Positions 23,489-35,110 of a DNA stretch of 64,000 nucleotides are shown here, piece by piece; the stretch's first letter is position 1; the number at the start of each line of letters is the position of its first letter. The stretch is taken from contig QUOL01000015.1 in NCBI GenBank assembly GCA_009761415.1, forward strand, positions 682,001 to 746,000, read 5' to 3'. The position numbers and the translations under genes were made by a program. The stretch comes from Sarcomyxa edulis. Lineage: Eukaryota > Basidiomycota > Agaricomycetes > Agaricales > Mycenaceae. The notes beneath the pieces were generated by a model that worked only from the letters and a program-made list of their open reading frames with translations, had not been told where the DNA came from and did not search any database.

Positions 23489-25536
23489 ATGCTCAGAGCA
23501 TCAAAAACGACGAGCATTTTAGCTCGCATTTCAAAGAATATTTCACTCCTTCCTTCCCCCCGTCATCTCTCAACTATGCCTCCTCGCACAAAAAAACCTA
23601 GACTCGCTTCTAATGCTCCTGCAGTTCGTCTCGCTAGTTCAGCAGCACATACAGTTCAACCAGCAGTAGCAGCACAAGTAGCACCAACACCAGCCCAAGG
23701 AGATGCTTCACGTCATGTTTCACGCAGTAGATTTGCAGACGCACCCATTTCTGACGATTTAAAGAAGGGAATTAAACACGAGTGCGTTCGTTCTACTCTC
23801 GCCTGCTAACATGTATTGAACCACTTATGAAATCAGATACATGACCGATGTTCAAGGTGAGATCTCTATCTATCTTTTGACTTGATCCTTCTGACATACC
23901 ATTACAGAGGCTACTCTGCTTGTAAGCATAGTTCATACACTCATCTGCGTTTCTTTTTGAGCAGAAAACATAGCCTGGACTCGATAGAAATGACCTCTTG
24001 GTGCAAGCCAAAACCGGAACAGGAAAAACAGTCGCCTTCCTACTACCTGCTATCGAACATCTTTGCAGAATAGATTGGAATGAAAACAACATTGCCGTCC
24101 TTATCCTTTCGCCGACAAGAGAGCTGGCAATGCAGATCGAAGATGAAGCTACCGCTCTCTTGAGACACCTCCCTTTCAAGGTGCAACATGCTATTGGTGG
24201 TACCAAGTGAGTCTATCGATCATTAGTACTCTTCACCTCCGTTTACATTCCTCTTTGTCCAGCGTCAATACCGAAAAAACCCGTATAATGCACAGACCAT
24301 GCGACATTCTCGTCGCCACCCCTGGACGTCTCCTCGATCTGCTCTCCAACTTCGGCCTCGCATCCAAACTCGGAAACGTTCAAACCGTCGTCTACGATGA
24401 AGCCGACAGGCTGCTCGATCAGGGATTCCGGAAAGAGTTGGACAAAATTATGGATTTCTTGCCGGACAAGGTTGCTAAACCGAGACAAGCGTTGCTGTTC
24501 TCGGCTACCGTCAGCGCAGAGATCAAGACAGTGAGCAACTGTCCTTCGAGGGCGTTTATCATCCGTCTCATGGGCATTTGTAGGTTGCTGCCAAGGCTCT
24601 CAGAAAAGACTACCAGTTTGTCTCGACACTTTTGGACGACGAGGTCAACACCCATGAGCATGGTACGTTACTATCTCGTTTGTTGTTTTCCACATTGGAT
24701 TGATCCGTCACCAGTCCCTCAAAGCGTCGTCACCGAACCATTCGAAAACTCCCTTCCCGCCACCCTCGCCATCATCCGACAAGACATGCTCGACCATCCT
24801 GGAAAGTCCAAAGTCATGGTCTTCTTCCCCACCGCTCGTCAAGTCGGCATCGCAGCTCAAATCTTTCAACGTCTCCCTAAACTCCCGAAAATCTTGGAGA
24901 TCCACAGCAGAATCTCACAGTCTGCTCGAGGAAAGGCGGCCACGGCGTTCAAGGAGTTGGCATCGGGTATCTTGATGAGTTCAGATGTTGCCGCTCGAGG
25001 AATGGATTTCCCAAAGTGCGTTTTCGTTCTTTCGTTCTTTCCATCTACTCACAATGTGTATCAGTGTCACTCTAGTCCTTCAAGTCGGTCTACCAGCTGA
25101 CGCGGACCAATACGTCCATCGATTAGGTCGGACTGCGCGTGCTGGAGCTTCTGGACGCGGAATTTTGGTCCTTGACCCTCACGAGATGTACTTCCTGAAC
25201 CGAGGCATCCTCAAAACACTCCCTATCGTCCCTCACTCGGAATTACCCCCACTTGCTACGTCGAAACAACAAATCAAGAAGGCGCTCACCGAAGTCCCTA
25301 ACGAAGATAAAGAAAAGGCATATCGTGCTTGGTTGGGCTATTATAATGGACCAGCAACGAAGATGGGATGGACGAAGGAGCAGTTGATCCGGGAAGCGGA
25401 ATCGTATGTCAGACTTTCTCTCGGATGGACGGACAAGTTACCCCCCGGTATTGAGGCGAGACCTGTTGGTATGATGGGCATGAGAGGCATGCCTGGTCTC
25501 AACATCGTGAAGGTCTCCCGGCCCCCTCGTGCTTAG
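23489..25536 (+). CDS. Mitochondrial DEAD-box RNA helicase, Mss116-like
   Basis: Eight exons (23489-23781, 23837-23856, 23908-23921, 23974-24206, 24263-24530, 24584-24662, 24715-25015, 25065-25536) give 559 residues. The N-terminus (MLRASKTTSILARISKNI) is basic and amphipathic, as expected for mitochondrial import. Helicase motifs are in order: AKTGTGKT (residues 121-128), PTRELA, TPGR, DEAD (232-235), SAT, and RLGRTARAG. The C-terminal extension after motif VI (KEKAYRAWLGYYN) is like that of Mss116 and CYT-19, which help group I and II introns fold and support mitochondrial RNA processing. The ATG is preceded directly by GTG; an inner MPPRTKK could serve as an alternative non-imported start. 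Only 257 bases separate it from the regulator upstream, and it converges on the second regulator with a 198-base gap. Confidence 0.9.
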
Positions 25537-25734
25537 ATCCATACTTATCACACAGATACATAACGTAGTGTCGTAGATAATACACCACCTTGCATAGACC
25601 ATATATCAAGATTGATCAGGACGTGACGGGCGATCATTTTCTGTCGAGAATACAATGGTATGAGACATTAAACATAAAGTAAAGTACAGATGAAAACCAC
25701 GAAAGCGAATACTATTAGATACATGGGGGGTAAT

Positions 25735-28700
25735 TCAATTCTGGTCGGTGAAGCTGGTCGGCCTACCTTCCAATATTCCAGATTGTCGCATGAAAGCTAA
25801 CCAGCCCTCGTCCATCCACGACTCCGACGACAACCCCAAGTCCACGAACTGCTCCGCGTCCACCATGAAGTCCGGATTTGAGGGTTGCGGCTGTTGTTGA
25901 TTGACACCCCTAGTTTCGAATGGAGTCTGTTGCGGGTAGTATGTTGCGGGAATTGGGATGACTGGGGACGTCGGCAGTCGATGTGCCATGGATGAAGACG
26001 AGATATCAGACGACGGCGGCACCTGAGCTTGATACGATGTCCAGTCGCGATTGAGGGCTTCGTTATTCCATCCAGCATTGGTAGACGATGTCGAAGCTGT
26101 TGGCATCCTATTCGGAAGCCCAGCACCCGTATGTTGTAGATTGGGTATAAAACTAGGTCCAGCGCCGCCTTGGCCGGGGTAAACAGGGTTTGTCAACGAT
26201 GCATGACTGTATCCGTCCTGATGCACGGGGTGGGCAACGAAGTTCACTGAAGAAGGAGTTTGCGTTCCCATGAACGATTGCGTATTGAAATACGGATCTA
26301 TCTGTGTCTGGAACTCTGGAAATGTACTATGAGCGTTGAGATAATCCACGAGAGATGGATGGACTCTGATGACTGGAGGCTGCTCGTGCGACTGCGCTTG
26401 CGTGGAAGGTGGAGATGCAGGGCATGAAGAATCGCTACTAGATCGAGGCGACCCCTTCGTTCTCAAGCGTCGTGAAAGAACTTTAGTTTGCCCTCCAAAA
26501 ATGGCCAATTCGTCTTCGGAACTGTCTTCGACGGGTGGGGACATTGGAAATGGATCGGCGGAGGAGGTACCTGCTTGTAGGGGAAGGGTAGGGGAATGCA
26601 GTTGGGAGAACGCTCGGTCTGCCTTATCCTTGAGCTTCGTGAGTACGTTCTGGGTGCAATTACGAATTAGGTCAAGTCACTTTAGATGCCTGGAGGGAAG
26701 CTACATACCAGTGCAATCCTCGCACGTCGAGATTGAGGTGCGCTTCTCTGAAATATTTCGACGGCCAATCCAAGGTCGAGAAGAGCACTCGAGGCCATAC
26801 TGGAGTTCGGCGACCGAGTGACGACGCTTCCTACAATTACCTACACAAGCATCGAGGTAAGTTGTTATTCGTGGATTTGTGGAAGAGCACTTGCCGCTGC
26901 AGAAAATGTGTGGTATAACAAGAACCATAGTCGTTTTGCCATTTCTGCACATCGATCAAATTGGTGTGCGGTGGCTTTGATGATAACAGATGCGCATCGA
27001 TATGCTGTCAAGAACGAGGGCGCGAACGGACTGAGTAACGGGTTCTTGGGGTGATCGAGCATGGCTTGAGCGAAGAAACTTCGATGCAGGTAGAGCATTG
27101 CTGAACGGGCATGAGGGTGAGTTATGAACTGGTACGCGAGAAAGAAGCAAGCTCACTAATTGTTCGATGCTGACTTGAATAGAATCCACGGACGCTAGAG
27201 GAGCTCGAGTAATACTCGTCCTCGCCGTCTTCCAAACGAGCGTAAGGCTTGAACGAGGCGGGAAATGCCATTTCGCGAACTTTCTTGTCGATATCGAGTA
27301 TGGTGCTGTAGCTGGGGGATTTGGCGCTTAAAGTGGTTTCTAGCACCGCCAAGAATATATCCTTTGCAAAAGTGTGTTTCATACGCCAGACTGGATGTCG
27401 ATAAGCAGGACAACTAAATGAGACGCGAGGGAGATGCTTACAGCCGTACACGGATTCTCCTGTCTCGCTCAAGGTAGCTTCTTCGTCTGTGGGAAATTCG
27501 CAGTCGACGTAAGATAGATGTATTGAAGGAGGTCTTCCAAGAGCAAGACTCTGTGGACGAAACGAGACGACAGGCGGTTAGGCCTTTCGAGGAGACCGAA
27601 GACGAGAACTTACGTGGGATACATCGGCCGCAAAGATCTCCCAAAACAGTGTCCTGCGTTTCTGCACGGTTATTGGATCCATATTCCATCGAGTACTATC
27701 GCGATCTTCAGGAGGAATGTAACGCCGATTGAGAAAGTGACGGGGAAAGTAAAACGGAACACTACTAGCTTACTCACGCAGTCCGATCTGCAGGCGATGT
27801 CAGAACAGGATGACTTGAGGGTGAGAAGACGACTCACACTCTGTGCCAGTTTAGCGGCAACGCTCATGATGCACCATGCACTATCTCTGGAGTATCTCTT
27901 ACCGGCAAGGCTGTGGTAGGTAGCCATCAGGCCCACGGCTTGTACTGTCGAGACTTCGGGTGAGTCGAATACTGGGCGTAGAGACAGGGCGGCACGACCG
28001 AGATCGTAATAACGTTCGGCTTCGGAGTTGTAGGGAGGAAGATTCAGGTCGAGCAAGGCGCCGAGAGCAAATATGAAAAAAATGGTAGCAAGGGTGTGTG
28101 GAGTCAGACTAAACTCGCGCTCTTGACTACGTTCTGAGGAAGACGTTATGGGGGTGTGATAAACCTCGGGAATGACTGAATTCAAGAGTTCATCGCGTTT
28201 GATGGGCCGGAAGAACAGAGTTCCGTGGTCTATGTACGATTTAGCAAGTGACCAAGCGCGATCGTGGGATGGCAGAAAGCTATGGAGGATGTCGAGAGCG
28301 GCGTGGACGTTGATTCTGTCTCGTGTTGTAAATGGGAATAGATTGGCGAGGTTCTCAAGTTCGGGGGTGAGTGGTGTACGGGTACCACCACCGCCCTCCT
28401 CGCTGGATGGGGCATCCCATTCTTCTCCGGTCTGATAGTGTCAATATGACGAAATTACATGGGTGACAGTGGGTACTCACTAGCAATAAAGTCTAAGAGG
28501 CACCCTGAGCACAGTACTCAAGGAATACAAAGGAAGACACACCTCGGAGCCAGCGGATCTCCCAAAATATTTCATCTCACCAGCATCTCCCAACGTTAGC
28601 GTTCCTAACGCATCGATAGACTGTATCTCGGCCTCTGGTGTGTTCTCGGTGGTCGGCGCAGGACTGCTACTCAAAGCCTCGGCTCCGAATTTGATCTTGA

Positions 28701-29237
28701 GTAACGCGTCCTCGAGAAGGGGATGCCTTTGATCTGAGACGGTGGATTGAAGGATAGCGAGAGCATCTTCTAGTTGGCGTATCCGATGGCTCATATCAGC
28801 AATCTTTCGATGAAGTTGTTCGGTATCAGCTAGGATGAAGCTGCGGCCGTGGATTGGTTCACTGGGTAAGAATTAGAAGATGCATTGTACGCACCGGGTG
28901 CCCTGTCCAGCAGATAGAACGCCTGTCGAGTAGTTAGCACGTAGATTGAGAGACGAACCGAAGAATAGGTACCACAAGGACATATACTCTCGCATCCTCT
29001 TCGACAACAAGAACCACAGGGAACTTTCTTATCGCATCGCAGTTTTAGTCTTTAGAAGGGTCAATAGGTGATATTGGATAGACGCTGGTATGATACTTGC
29101 CTACGACATTCAGCGCATGAAATTTCGCCACGAAGCCGTTTGAGTTCGATGTCTTTGAGCTCTTCTTCGTTGATTTTGCGGGAAACTCGAGTGCGAGTTG
29201 TAGTACTAGAAGAGGCCTTGGTATGGTCGACTGGCAT
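25735..29237 (-). CDS. Zn2Cys6 transcription factor with fungal-specific regulator domain (PRIB-like), copy 2
   Basis: Thirteen exons give 941 residues: 29237-29101, 29049-28973, 28922-28895, 28840-28543, 28492-28481, 28431-27838, 27787-27778, 27705-27614, 27550-27442, 27390-27175, 27100-26895, 26840-26709 and 26649-25735. Zinc-cluster cysteines are residues 41, 44, 51, 57, 60 and 69, the same spacing as copy 1. Other shared landmarks are GQGTRFILADTEQLHRKI, the 12-nt exon coding TLLL, the 10-nt exon coding IGL, LYLHRSFFAQAML and the C-terminal SGILEGRPT. It lacks the intron that splits the cluster after the fifth cysteine in copy 1 and the one before FSAA. Two of its introns (29050-29100 and 26841-26894) have GC donors (gcaagt) at sites where copy 1 uses GT. 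The C-terminus is Ser/Pro/Gln-rich, typical of an activation region. Confidence 0.85.
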
Positions 29238-30194
29238 GCCTCTATGAGGAAAGGAAAATGTCGATCCAACACGAAAGACGCTCAACAGCTTGAAGCGCAA
29301 GTCGTGACCGGTGGTTACTCAAATAGGGGCAGAATTCCAGTACGATTATTTCAAGACTACCATTACGACTACAAGTACGAAGAGATACTCTATGGACCAG
29401 CGAGGGAAGGAGAACGAAGTGGACGACGAGCAAAGAGAAAACGACGTCGCACCTACGATTTATCCGGTGTCTCCTCAATCATCTGTGCTCGGATCTTTCT
29501 CCAGATTGGCTCATAGTTTCTCTATTTCACCCCCCGTGGGCTTCAAGTGCTCGTCGATTTGAAGTGGGTGGGAGCTGAGAAGACAAATATGCTCGTTGTT
29601 GCCTCCGCGAAGGTAGGTCCTATGGGCACTAGAAGAGACAACGCAGATGGAACGCAGACGCGGGGGAGCCGGCATTGGGGAGGGATCACTTCACTGCACT
29701 GCAAGGTTGCTCATCATCCCTGGTGAATAGCGACTCTCTGGGAGCATCCTTTAGCCTCGTTTTCGTCGGATCGATGATAAACGGACTCTCGAGTTGTGAA
29801 GTGAAGTCTGCCGTGGCGTGAAGATAGTTTTTCCCCCCTTTTTCAGGAAGAAATGAAATGCCACGCAACGAGATTCAAGTCGGGCAACTTGATGAGTGGT
29901 AGACGAATTAGTTTCAGCACTATCAATGTCATCGTGGTGAAATCTCACCAGCTGTTTCACTCCTTGCCCTCTCATTCTCAATCCCAGATCCCAACCGTGT
30001 CCCGATCGTCAACATCTAGACATTGTACTGACCAGGTTCACCATCAACCCAAACGGTGCAACTGTCAAGTATCTGAAGGCGTGGCTACTGGACTTCGTGA
30101 AATGTACTGTGCGCGCGAGTCGTCGTATCTTGTACGTACCTTGAGTACTGCCGTTGGTATCAGCATGTCCGGGACAAAGGGGTGTTTCGGAGCC
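29238..30194. other. Intergenic, no supported gene
   Basis: Upstream of zinc-cluster gene copy 2. Short frames on both strands overlap. Tracts of cccccc and tttt occur at about 29820-29850. Nothing recognisable. Confidence 0.4.
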
Positions 30195-30383
30195 AGATGG
30201 TGCTCACCAGAGTAAGTGATCCGCTGACGATGGGCTTCGCCGTCGGATGTTCAGCGATAGCCTGCTCGAGTTGGTGAACGGCCTTATCTATACGCATCGT
30301 GATTTGTAGCGCTAGTTGGATGAGTCCTTGAGATCGGATCCTTGGAGACCGGACAGCCATCCTCGAAATTGGTATGGACATGA
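30195..30383 (-). other. Helical open frame, possible exon
   Basis: A minus-strand frame starting at about 30381 reads LIQLALQITMRIDKAVHQLEQAI and ends at a GTGAGC donor-like site. It may be the first exon of a separate gene or part of the HNH-like gene just upstream, but no downstream exon was secured. Confidence 0.2.
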
Positions 30384-30433
30384 TGGTGGAAGCAAAGGAG
30401 CTTCAATCGGGCACGCGGCTCTGGGCAACGTAC

Positions 30434-30814
30434 GCGTTTGAATATTGTGCCGTGTGTCGACGTCGAACGTTTTCCACGGCAGGTTCCAAGCCCATTCCAG
30501 CTTGATAAGCTGGATTAATTACATTAGAGATTCCCGACAGGCTTTGACAGGATGTAACTTACGGTGCTTTGCGGCGTAGACTTCGCAATGACATGCGAGA
30601 ACTCTATACTGCACATGTTGTCCCTGTAGGCGGTAACAATGCAAAAGTTGTGATGCTCGCCCGCAGATTGTTCACCTAAGGGATCTCTAAGTCGACTGTG
30701 AAAATCGCCCACCCGCCTGATGACAGATTGAGCGCGTTCCCGCGCAGACGGGGCCACAGTAGAAGTGGCTTTGCGCTTCCTAGGCGTGGCTCGGGATCGA
30801 GGTTCCTCGTTCAT
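30434..30814 (-). pseudogene. HNH-nuclease-like protein, apparently cut short
   Basis: Exon 30814-30563 and exon 30509 to about 30434 join across a 53-nt intron with GTAAGT and CCAG. The product begins MNEEPRSRATPRKRK (basic, possibly nuclear) and carries HNFCIVTAYRDN, then EFSHVIAKSTP, then LIKLEWAWNLPWKTFDVDTR and HN. This order matches Agaricomycete HNH-type proteins, where a C-x-x-T patch is followed by the first His, an LEWAW helix and a DTRxN motif. In that family a D-x-H-x-x-F-D segment with the last histidine comes next. I find no such segment downstream in any frame, so this copy is probably truncated and inactive. An unrecognised exon farther on is the alternative. Confidence 0.4.
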
Positions 30815-31075
30815 GTTGGATTCGGGGAGGACATGAGGTGTGTGATGGTGGTGGTGAACAATACACCGCCGTTTGCCTCTGGTGTTAGCAGGGGGGTGTG
30901 TGACGGGAAGGTTCCGCGTTTTCAACCCTCCGCGGGACCCACCGAGGAGGCTGTGTGAGCAAGCGATTCGAACTGATTTCAATCTGTTCCTCTTACCATC
31001 ATCATGTATCATCTCGACTCACAGCTACCACCCTGTCAGAGACCATGTCTCCTCTACCAAGCTTCTGAAGCTATT

Positions 31076-31642
31076 ATGACTAGTGAAATGCAATCGAGGC
31101 TTGATGTAAGTCATTTCTGTTAAGAACCTGTTAAGACTCAAGAGTAGATATGTATTATCAGCTTTACACCACTAGGACACTACCCCAGAACACCGGGGTA
31201 TATCCCTATCAGATGGCGACTATTGACATCGATGGAGCGTTGGATGGCCGGGCCATTTCTGTCAGCACACGACAAGCCATACAGCAGGCACATTTCTTGT
31301 TCAACCATGATTATATTCCCTAGATAACTGATCTATCATACCAGGTATTCACACAGGTCGCCTTGTCCCACGGCGGTCTCAGCATTCTGACTGCGTTGAA
31401 AAATGGTACATGGGTATATACCATTACGGAACAGCCTGAACGGTGTGTCATTTTGACTATTTGACCCACTTCACCTACCCATCAATGGTTCTTTCAGTAT
31501 CATGTATACAACGAGGAACCTCACTCCACACACCATGGACGCTGATTCGCGGCTGAAGATTATTCTGGAGGTTGAAGTTCTCTGCATGTTATATTCTATT
31601 TATCTCAAGACGGACGTTGGAAAGGCTGTCTTTGGCGACTTA
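31076..31642 (+). CDS. Small protein of unknown function
   Basis: Four exons (31076-31105, 31162-31260, 31345-31442, 31498-31642) join with matching phases to give 123 residues. Segments such as GVYPYQMATIDIDGALDGR, HGGLSILTALKNGTWVYTI and DSRLKIILEVEVLCMLYSIY have ordinary protein composition. The second intron uses a GTCAGC donor and is the least certain. No family is recognised. It lies at the boundary where GC content falls and repeats begin. Confidence 0.4.
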
Positions 31643-33022
31643 GTAGACAGCGACAGTTTAAGTTCGTAACACTTTATTCACCTATAATCATCCGAACTTG
31701 TTACGAGTCCTTAAATTTATTTAAGAAGACTCGTTCTTTTCTCATCACTTCCCCGCGAGATTTTTGCAAAAAGTCGCACTTTTTCGTTGCAGGGGTGGGA
31801 AAATCGTACGTAATCATATTGATTTTAAACCATTTTGTAGTCACTTTTCCGGAATTGTATTGATTTCTATTTAATTGTTACGCGTTATGAAAATAAGTAA
31901 GGAATTCACGCATGACCACAGGGTCACAAGTTCGAATCATAGGCTCGACATTATTTTGTATGCCAAAATGGAATGGTCAGAGCTATTGCCCGTGTTTGAA
32001 ATTACTCACATAAGGCTTTTGTGAGACCTATCACGATGTATAGCATCCAAGCAAGCTTCGACGAGACCTGTAACTAGTAAATTCGATGTACATGGATGTG
32101 ATGTGTGACGTGACGAGGTCACACAATGACGTAGATAGACCCTCCAGCTTTGAAAACGGATGGCCAATCTACGTCATGGTTATTCATAGTTATGCACAGT
32201 CACAGCGCGTGACGCGCTGTAACAAAGCAAGCGCGTGCTCCCGAGTTCAATTCTCCTAAAGGGCAACTTGAAAATATGTAGTATCTACATATTTACTGTG
32301 CTACGTATGTAATTACAATGTGAATAGATGGACTTTCACCATCCCTCCATCACCTTTCCCTCCTGCTTTCTCCTCAGGCCTTTCACATCTAGTACATTTG
32401 TGTGATCCGTGAGTGCTCCAAATTTTGGAATTTTGGTAGGGTAAAAATCAAGTAAAATTTGTCTAAGTATTGCCAGAGCAGCGGTGGAGCTACACAAAAT
32501 TTGGGACCAGTAACATGTATGTAGTTGCATCGAGATTAGGTAGATAAAGATTGAAATAAACAACCCGGACTCGTATTGCCGTGCCGCTCGCAGCGGCCCC
32601 TTCCACAAGTAGCTCAGACTGCTGTTCAACGCCTAAAACACAATCTCAAGTACAGCATCCGTTCCGCAATAGCGCATTTGCCATGGAAGTGATATTATTT
32701 CTATGGCGTGCGGTGAGAATGGTTGTATCACAGCTTAAACTTACAGAAATTCATCATTGGCTTTACAGATCTCTATCTTTTTCCTTCGAATCACTTGTCT
32801 ATCTGTGCTGCGAACATGCTGGATTAGTCTTTATCTATGTACATCAGACCACACGGTGCTGGAATAGAAACTCACACCGGGATGTGACGAGTGACAGTGA
32901 CGGTCACACATCAAAAATTTGTCGCGTCAACGACTGTCTGTGCTCGTCGTCTCCCATATTCTACCCATAATCACTTGATCTATAATACCTGAACATATTC
33001 TGCCTAAAATCAATTCATTCCC
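31643..33022. other. AT-richer transition zone, no supported gene
   Basis: No open frame with domain or splice support. Two self-complementary words occur: TGTGAC...GTCACA near 32104-32124 and a similar pair near 32884-32910. They are about 780 bases apart and could be the ends of a small decayed element. Confidence 0.4.
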
Positions 33023-33856
33023 ATGGCCCGTAAGAAGGCAAATCCTGTTGAGGCAAGTACAGGTGATTCTACCACTCAAGCCAAAATCGCAGTCGAGGAT
33101 TTGCCTAAACCTCGTTGGCGCGATTTCTCCAAGGACACGGCAATACCTGGAAAACTCTTACTCTCAGATGCTACGAGGAACGATATGCAAGAGCACCTGG
33201 ATACTGTGGGTTTGGATCATGTGCGGTGGGAACATACTTTGGCTGAACAAGGTGACTGATTCCTCGATGACAATATCTCTTTTGCTGACGATATATCTAG
33301 AGAAAGCATATGAATTCGTCACATTACTTCATATTCACATCCCCCGCAACGCTGGAAACGAACGCGAGGTGCAATCTAAATTTTCGATACAGTACTCTGA
33401 TTCCAATGTCATCGGAAGTGGCCGCAAGTCTGACGCGCGTCAATTTCGACGTTACACGCGCATATATCAGTGTCAGTGCGGTATAGATCATACGGCAGGA
33501 CAGCATTCTACCAAAGACCACCAAATTGCCTGGAGAGATGTCTCGTGTTTTGTTTGGCTCCGGCTGGTTACAACGCATGAGCTGGACCCTCCTCACGGTA
33601 TGTTCCTCAAATATCTTGCTTGCTGTTCGTCTTTTCACCCAGATACCCAGGTCTATTAACATTTGACAAACTCTCTGGAATCTTCGACCATACCCTCGCA
33701 TGTGAAGAACTCGTGGATATGGACCATGACCCTTCTATCGCTCCGCATCCACTTCTACGTGCCTACGCTCTCGACCTTCTACGTAGATATACTCCCCTCG
33801 GCCCCTATCCTTCTGATCCTGGAATAGGGTACCCTATGTTTCTTATCCGGGAATAG
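33023..33856 (+). CDS. Mutator-like transposase N-terminal protein, cut off by subtelomeric repeat
   Basis: Three exons (33023-33251, 33301-33597, 33651-33856) give 243 residues. The start is MARKKANPVEASTG. A cysteine/histidine patch reads YQCQCGIDHTAGQH and is followed by WRDVSCFVWLRLVTTHE, a C-x-C...C...H arrangement like FAR1-type DNA-binding regions. Next come FDKLSGIFDHT and HPLLRAYALDLLRRYTPLG, a stretch I associate with the start of large Agaricomycete Mutator-like proteins. The reading frame then runs into repeat DNA at about 33,820: the last 13-15 codons come from the repeat and end at its GGGAATAG stop. The transposase core is missing, so the gene is a 3' truncation. Family assignment is inference. 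Confidence 0.5.
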
Positions 33857-34891
33857 GGCGCCCTATTCCACTAACCCCGAGGTCATTTCAAGGCTATGTT
33901 TCTTATCCTATGTTTCTTATCCGGGAATAGGGCGCCCTATTCCACTAACCCCGAGGTCATTTCAAGGCTATGTTTCTTATCCTATGTTTCTTATCCGGGA
34001 ATAGGGCGCCCTATGTTTCTTATCCGGGAATAGGGCGCCCTATTCCACTAACCCCGAGGTCATTTCAAGGCAAAACGGAGGAAAAAGGTGACGGAATAGG
34101 GCGTTCAGTCACGAAATGTCACGGAATAGGGTGTTTTGTGACGGAATAGGGCGTTCGGTCACGGAATAGGGCGTCCTGTGACGGAATAGGGCGTTCTTTG
34201 ACACAACAGTAGGAGCCAGAGCATTTTCCAAATAAGACACTGGCTTGTTATTTGGAACATCCAAGAATGCAAAAGCGAGTACCAAGACGTGTCTGAGAGA
34301 AAAGTAAAAAATCATGGATCAAAGAGGGAACCAGAGCATTTTTCAAATAAGACACTGACTTGTTATTTGGAAACATCAAAAAACGCAAAAGCGAGTGACA
34401 AGACGTGTCTGAGCGAGAAGTAAAAATCAGGTATCAAAGAGGGAACCATCGAAGTGGAGAAGACGTCAACCATCCACCAAGCGCGAGACAAAGACCAAAG
34501 TGAACGGTCAACGCATCAGTTGCGACAAAAACAGAGACTGACTTTGAGAGGCAAGACAAGAAGGCAGACCAACCTTCAGCCGTGCAACCCCAAGATGGAG
34601 ATGAAGTGTATGCATCAGAGACGCAAAAATATGAGATCAAAGAGGGAACCATCGAAGTGGACAGACCGATACAAGACGATCAAGACAAAGAACGGTCAAA
34701 ATGCAAGTGAAACAGGGATGAAGCCGTTAGACCCGTAATCGGAATCAGCCGCTACCCCCCCAGCTGGGACGTTAGGGTTGGGGTAGTTAGGCGGTTAGGG
34801 TTGGGGTAGTTAGGCGGTTAGGGTTAGTGTTAGGCGTTAGGGTTAGTGTTAGGTGTTAGGGTTGAGGATCATATAAAAAAAAAGTGCGAGT
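33834..34891 (+). repeat. Variant copies of the 1.5-kb repeat, with left-end stutter
   Basis: The repeat's left end (CTATGTTTCTTATCC) starts six times within 180 bases, at 33834, 33894, 33908, 33968, 33982 and 34011. The last continues into a longer unit through the ggaatagggcg series, the TTCCAAATAA stem-loop and the telomere-like tract at about 34770-34866. This unit has an extra internal duplication (34320-34445, second stem-loop and second cgagtgacaagacgtg) and a longer telomere-like tract than units in the main array. It then breaks at cgagt before the next left end. Confidence 0.85.
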
Positions 34892-35110
34892 CTATGTTTC
34901 TTATCCGGGAATAGGGCGCCCTATTCCACTAACCCCGAGGTCATTTCAAGGCAAAACGGACGAAAAAGGTGACGGAATAGGGCGTTCGGTCACGGAATAG
35001 GGCGTCCTGTGACGGAATAGGGCGTTCTCTGACACAACAGTAGGAGCCAGAGCATTTTCCAAATAAGACACTGGCTTGTTATTTGGAAACATCCAAGAAT
35101 GCAAAAGCGA
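34892..35110 (+). repeat. Truncated unit of the 1.5-kb repeat
   Basis: Starts with the same left end and keeps the palindrome, part of the ggaatagggcg series and the first stem-loop, then gives way to the satellite at about 35,110. Confidence 0.85.

Noticed and set aside
31920..32260. tRNA B-box-like words (gttcgaatc near 31933, gagttcaattctc near 32243), suggesting a tRNA or SINE
   Set aside because: No T-stem pairing, no A box at the right distance and no acceptor stem could be found.
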